From positions 23,231,501 to 23,295,500 of the forward strand of contig JAIVEN010000015.1 in NCBI GenBank assembly GCA_026686845.1: a stretch of DNA of 64,000 bases, given 5' to 3'. Positions 58,775-64,000 of the stretch are shown here, one piece after another. Both the position numbers and the translations under genes were made by a program. The notes beneath the pieces were generated by a model. It saw nothing but the letters and a program-made list of their open reading frames with translations. It searched no databases and was not told the DNA's origin. Position 1 is the first letter of the stretch, and each line of letters opens with the position of its first letter. This DNA comes from Adenanthera pavonina (lineage: Eukaryota; Streptophyta; Magnoliopsida; Fabales; Fabaceae).

Positions 58775-61700
58775 TATCTTATATGAATGTCGCAAGCTTG
58801 ACCCTGTAATTGGGATACTCATAGTCACAAGATTTTGGGCACCAGCTTCACCATACTGGTAATTATGGTGGATTTGGCACAAGTAGAATCTTGTTTGAAC
58901 AAATGTGTGCACGGCTGCTCAGATTCTGTATTTTTTTTTTTTAATCCACCTGCGCCCTGGCAATTTTACTGATGCAAGTTTTTGTTTTGACATTTTTTTT
59001 TAGTATCAAAACACATGTGACTCGATCGGACTAATCTGAATTTATTTATTTTTCCTTTTTGTTTTACAATTTCACTTTTTCCTATTTTGGGCCGACATTG
59101 AATGGGTAGGATTTTATGGAGGTTGCATTTTAATCAATCTCACACCCTGTATGGTAGACAGAAATTAGCATAACAGATATGAGAATGGAGATGGAATTCC
59201 CATCCATTTGCCGGTTCCTTGAATGGAAATTAATGGAAAATAATCGATATTTTGGTAGGCATTCCGAGAGAAGTGTCTAGGAAATAATTGAATTGCTCTT
59301 CCTTCGATTTGTTTTTTAAATTTTCAAAAAGTTAAAAGAATAAAATTTAAAAAAGAATATTGAAAGAATTTGAAAAATTAAAATAGTTTGGAAATAAATA
59401 TTTTGATTATTTAATTTTTGTGATAAGAATATTACGATTATTTACTTTTCTTTATTTTTTTATTTTTACATTCCTTTATTCAATTACGCACAATATATAT
59501 GTAGAATTTTATTGACAAATTTGACAAAATTATTTTATTCTTTAAAACTTGTTTTCATTTTTTATTCTCATTGTATCTTATGTTTTTTTCTTCATTAAAA
59601 AACATGTAATTATGTTTTTATTAAAAAAATTAATAATAAAATATAAGGATATACATGTTAAGAAAATAAGATAATTAGAAGCGTCTCATCTCCTTGAAAG
59701 CTCTTCGAATAAAGAAAGATGTACGTAGTAGAAAACCAAACTGAATCAATTTGTAAATATAAATATTTTATGTAGATTCCAAACCGAGTTGGTTTGTAAA
59801 TATGGACAAAGGAGGACGTACATAGTAGGAAACCTACTGGTTCAATTTGAATTGGTTTGGTTCAATTTAACCGATTTAGATTGGTTTTGAGCACTCTTAC
59901 TGCTAGATAGAGTACTTTGATGCAAATGGTCTCCACCTAAGGACAATTGGATTAAGACTAAATGGGGGGATGTGAATGAGGAGGGATTTGCTTCTTTGTG
60001 GAGGCTCTATATAATTAGATATTTTAATGTAAATAAATAAATTTCTTTGACTAAGGACCTTAAATTTAGTTCTTTTTAATTGCCACACAGTTTAATAAAG
60101 TTGTTTTTATCCTGGTAACAATGTATTCATAAGATCAATAAACTAATTACTTGCCTTGCATGCATTGTAGATATGCGGTCGTAATTTCTGTCATTATCGT
60201 TGTCCGGGTTGAGGATCTCCAGCTAGTCTACGCTTGAAACAAAACAAATACAATGTCTCCATATTATTATTATCTTAATTTATATAAAAGGAGTATAGGT
60301 ACTGCTACAGCACTGGGGTTTAGCTTGGCATAGCCATTATCATTATAATTATAAACGGCGGGAGAATCCCGGTTCCAATCTTAATCTTTCCATCTTCATT
60401 CATGCTCCTTTTGGTTGGAAAACATGGCAACATATATAACATATTCTGGGAGGGGACACACATATGCTTTATATATTTTGTATCAAGCAACACTAGGATT
60501 TGGCCAAAGCAAGCTTCTTATTCTTTTTGGTAGCAAATCAGCCAGTATTTTGGATCTAATCCATTTCAATTGAAGGATTTAATGAGAATTCATACTAATT
60601 TGAATTGAGTGCCAAGTGGGAATAACTCTCCTAAATTTGCATTTGCATGGTTTTCAAAGTGTTTAAGCAAAATCTTTGTCTCAAGCAAGCTTATATTTAG
60701 AGGCACCTCATGCTCCCAATGCATCCATACTTGTGAATGTTGACTGCACCAGCAAGCACGGTCCCCACTTTGACTAGAACCCACCCCCTTTCAACTTTTC
60801 TCGCTGATCGCCTCGCTAATTCCATCCATCATTGCCTGCCTTTCCTTTTATCATTGCCTTTCAGTAATTCACTGCTATTTATATTATGTATAGAGCGATT
60901 TAATTACATTAAAACAGAAAAGGGTTCGATTATGATGTATCTAGTTGTTGCGCATGCATGGTGTGGATATACTTATTCTCTCTTCTCACAAAAAAGAACC
61001 GACAAAATCACCGAAGACCCGGAGAATTTGTACACACACACACACACCTTTTTCTCTTCTTCTTCTCTCCCCTTCCACCCATTTTTAACCTTAAATTACA
61101 ACATTAGGTTACAAGAGACTCTTAGGTGTAGTATAAACTGATTTACCTAATCAAAGATTCCCCCTAATAGTTTCTCATTCGTTAATTAATTCCATGAGAT
61201 GATGATATATTGAGGATATTTAAACGTACCGTAAGTTTTGGACAATAAAGAGAGCTAGCTAAACGTAACATAACTATACACAAGGCGGTTTTACGTAGCC
61301 ATCTTTTTACCGTTCGAGTTTATCAGCATGATCTCCCATTGAAGCTTTTATTCCAAGTTGTCCGTTTGTTGTCTTTTGTGGATATTTGAACATGATTCAA
61401 TGGCTCTATGCACATAGATTTTATGGTTCAAATCTCGAAAACCTAGTTCACGTAGGCCTCTACTCTATTCTCTAATTTGGCTCCACACCCTTCATTGCTG
61501 CATAATTAATTAATTGCTTTCCCCACAACCCCCCCCCCCCAACACACACTAGAATATATATGTATATAATCTTCAATATTTTCTTTTTCTCGTAAAATTA
61601 AGTTTGCGGCCAACCAATATTGTGAATACAAGCTTAAAAGAACTTGATTCTGGGTTGGATTGTCTAACCCTGGATTCAAAAATCTGTTTTACAGCATCTT

Positions 61701-61883
61701 TCTACCAAAGCATCAGACGAATATAATTATGCGGAGAAATTTAAAAGTGTATTGAGATTATACCCAAACATAAATATTAAATTGATGACGAATAGAAATT
61801 TGATTCTGATTGTAATTCATCTTCCTTATGATCATATTGGAAGTGTTAAAGTACATATAGTTGCTGGTGTTAATATGTACGTC

Positions 61884-61896
61884 TCCCTCCCTCCCT

Positions 61897-61949
<53 letters not shown>
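61884..61949. repeat. Compound (CCCT)n(CT)n(AT)n microsatellite
   Basis: Five or so CCCT units pass directly into a CT run and then into an AT run. It is a clean compound microsatellite and the source of the overlapping low-complexity frames. Confidence 0.95.
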
Positions 61950-62396
61950 AAGAGATATATTTGAAGCAAGTTTAGATCGCGTTCTTTTTCTTAGGTTTTT
62001 AGATCTTATAATCAAGCCTCTAATTGGCTTGTCTAACATTTAACATTCTGATAATGGGATGTACTTGTGAGTTTGAGATTCTATTATTTCATCTCCTTTT
62101 TTATTAGTCATAGGGATTCAGCTTATATAGACGAAGAGTTGAATAAGTTAGTCTGCTGTAACCTAGCTAGCTGTTGTTTTGTATTTTGTTTACATTAATG
62201 AAATTTCCTTGGGCCTTTATACATAGTACTATCGTATTAAATGAGTATTTCTTTATTGAAAGACTTTTTTTTACTGGAATAATGAAAGAGTTTATAATTA
62301 CTCCATTAATTCCTATTGATATGACATATTCTAAAATTTTTTTATTTTTTTAAAATATAAGTCACTTTATAATATTCAGAGAGTATTAAATTGTTT

Positions 62397-62697
62397 CTCC
62401 CTCCACCCTATAATATAAAATATTTTACAAAAATTACATATATTAAGGAATTTTAAAGATAGTTAAAATCTTTATTTTTGCAAATCAGTTTATGTGATTC
62501 CAAAAATACTCCTTATTCACTTTTTTTTAAATTAATTATAGTAGTATTATTTATTTAATTATCCATTCCCACAATAAATTTATTAAGGATATTTTTGGTA
62601 AAAGGTCATAAATGGTCCACAAAACTTTATATAATATTTTATATTATATATGGGACGAGAGAATATTTATAAAATGTCTTATAATATGATATAGAGG
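62397..62697. mobile_element. Stowaway-like MITE
   Basis: The left end CTCCCTCCACCCTATAATAT is matched by the right end CTTATAATATGATATAGAGG, followed by TA. The left TA is not adjacent, so the boundary may be off by a few bases. A shorter element with similar ends may lie just before it (about 62300-62385). Confidence 0.55.
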
Positions 62698-62869
62698 TAA
62701 CATTTTATAATTTTACCCAAACATTTATTATGGAAAGATAAAGATTAAGAGAGATATATATAATTATGTTAAAAAGAGTAATATTGAAAATTTATGATAA
62801 TTTTTTAAAATTTAAAAATTTTAATTAATTTTCATAGTGTATATAAAGTAGTTAAAAATGATCAATATA

Positions 62870-63010
62870 GATTGGCACAAGCGGCAAGAGAGTTAATTCT
62901 ATAATGTCTGGGTTGTGGGTTTCGATCACTAAAGTTCTATTGACAATTGATTATAGGGAGATCCATTCATAGTAGGTTAGGAACTCGGTTGACTGGTAAC
63001 TATTATTGAT
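62870..63010 (+). mobile_element. tRNA-derived SINE fragment
   Basis: GGCACAAGCGGCAAGAGAG (box A-like) is followed by GGGTTGTGGGTTTCGATCAC (box B-like). This is the same order and the same GGGTTGTGGGTT context as the minus-strand SINE at 31556-31849. The 3' end is not clear. Confidence 0.45.
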
Positions 63011-63499
63011 TTGATGGCTGACCCCATTCAAAGACTCAATTTTTGGGCCTTAGTTGCGAACAAAAGTACTGGAAGAATCCCAATTGCTAGAATTTGGAGC
63101 ATTTCGGAGCTCCTTCCCTCCTTCCTAATTTTCTTAAAAAAATAAGAGATTTGCAGATTTGTATTTTCTTTAGTATAATTAAATATACAGATTAGGTGCG
63201 TCATTGTGATTGGTCGAGTGCGAGAATCAAGATGATGATCCGCAGTTGCCATAACGTTATGTAAGATGAAGAGATAGGTTTACATCTTCAGTCAAAAAGA
63301 ACCTACAAGTTAGAGTTACACACCCCTAGCTACCGCCACACACAATCACACTCGTGAATAGGAGTATTACTAAATTACTTCACCTGCACTAACATCCTCG
63401 GGAATTGCATCCACAAGAAATGTTCTCTCTCTTTTCTATCGCTCTCTTTCATTTTTTTTTCTTTAAGCATGGGACGAACATATCTTACTTAGTAGATGT

Positions 63500-63808
63500 G
63501 ACATTATTTTAAGAAATATTTCCCTGTTATTTTTATAAAAAAATTTTAACTAATTGATATAAATTAAAAAAAATAGTTATTTTTTTTTAAATTTTAAAAT
63601 AAAATTAAATATTTTTTATTTCTATTTAATATATTAATACAATTTACATTAAATACTATTTAATCAATTGAAAGTACTTCTTCTATCCAAAAAATTTAAT
63701 AACAATTTATGAGAAAAAATAAATAACAAGAATAAAATTAAAAAATCTTATTAACTTATAAAAATAATAAAAAAAAATTTCTAAAAGATGCTTTAGGATC
63801 GGAGGGAG
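63500..63808. mobile_element. MITE related to 17750-18063
   Basis: The interior block TAATAACAATTTATGAGAAA and the following AAATAA...GAATAAAAT match the element at 17750-18063. The right end is GGATCGGAGGGAG. The left end is decayed or missing. Confidence 0.5.
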
Positions 63809-64000
63809 TCCTAAGATTCTTGATTCTTCAACTAACCAATTTCCTTTCATTTCTTTTCGTAATTCTAATTCAGTGATATACAAATATATTTAGAGTCCTC
63901 ACAATAACCTAAAAATTACGATTTTAAACTGAAAGTGATTTTGATCATGATGTCCCAATATATATATATATAATTAATTAATTCATAATAATTTTCCTTT

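Larger units (their letters stand above)
58502..62396. other. Intergenic region with microsatellites; no gene seen
   Basis: No coding region is supported. The frame at 60737-61141 has no recognisable domain and includes a CA repeat. The region is AT-rich throughout. Confidence 0.4.

Noticed and set aside
60737..61141. 134-residue plus-strand open frame
   Set aside because: No recognisable domain, includes CA-repeat-derived Thr-His residues, no splice or promoter context. Most likely chance.

Overview
The window is plant nuclear DNA, most likely from an AT-rich eudicot. It has spliced genes with GT-AG introns, a plasma-membrane aquaporin of the PIP1 type, a CC-NB-ARC-LRR immune receptor of the RPS2/RPS5/At4g27190 type, and many plant transposon remnants (Stowaway-like MITEs flanked by TA, Harbinger-like MITEs flanked by TTA/TAA, large Ty3/gypsy-type LTRs, a Helitron-like end, tRNA-derived SINEs). 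I cannot name the species.

Layout. 1-2.4 kb: part of a large LTR and a Helitron-like 3' end. 2.94-10.2 kb and 12.47-18.08 kb: two copies of one segment. Each carries a two-exon TPR-protein gene (3727-5471 and 13258-15002) and, downstream, a broken RNase H-like fragment of a non-LTR element. The copies differ by later insertions: a ~2.2 kb LTR only in copy A, and two TA-flanked MITEs only in copy B whose empty sites survive in A. 18.1-24.3 kb: gene-poor and AT-rich, with a Harbinger-like MITE. 24.4-25.5 kb: the PIP1 aquaporin, which lacks the family's usual first intron. 27.1-31.9 kb: a hAT-like MITE, a compact non-autonomous LTR retrotransposon with a gag-like remnant, and a SINE. 33.9-43.9 kb, minus strand: the NLR gene. 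44.1-50.5 kb: two diverged copies of a second large LTR family around a CACTA-like remnant. 50.5-64 kb: no convincing gene; MITEs, a long inverted array of ~20-bp repeats with a nested Harbinger-like MITE, and microsatellites.

The most unusual structure is the NLR gene. After a conventional CC-NB-ARC-LRR part (exons 1-4), I could follow reading frame and splice signals through about a dozen further small exons to a last exon at 33910-34430. Most of these small exons are phase 0 at both ends and fall into a few sequence-related classes that recur, so they look like a tandemly duplicated exon array. The array joins the LRR to a C-terminal domain I do not recognise. The conceptual product is about 2,090 residues.

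The genes do not form an operon or an obvious pathway. Each appears to be independently transcribed, and the window is mainly a record of local duplication and transposon traffic around three gene families.
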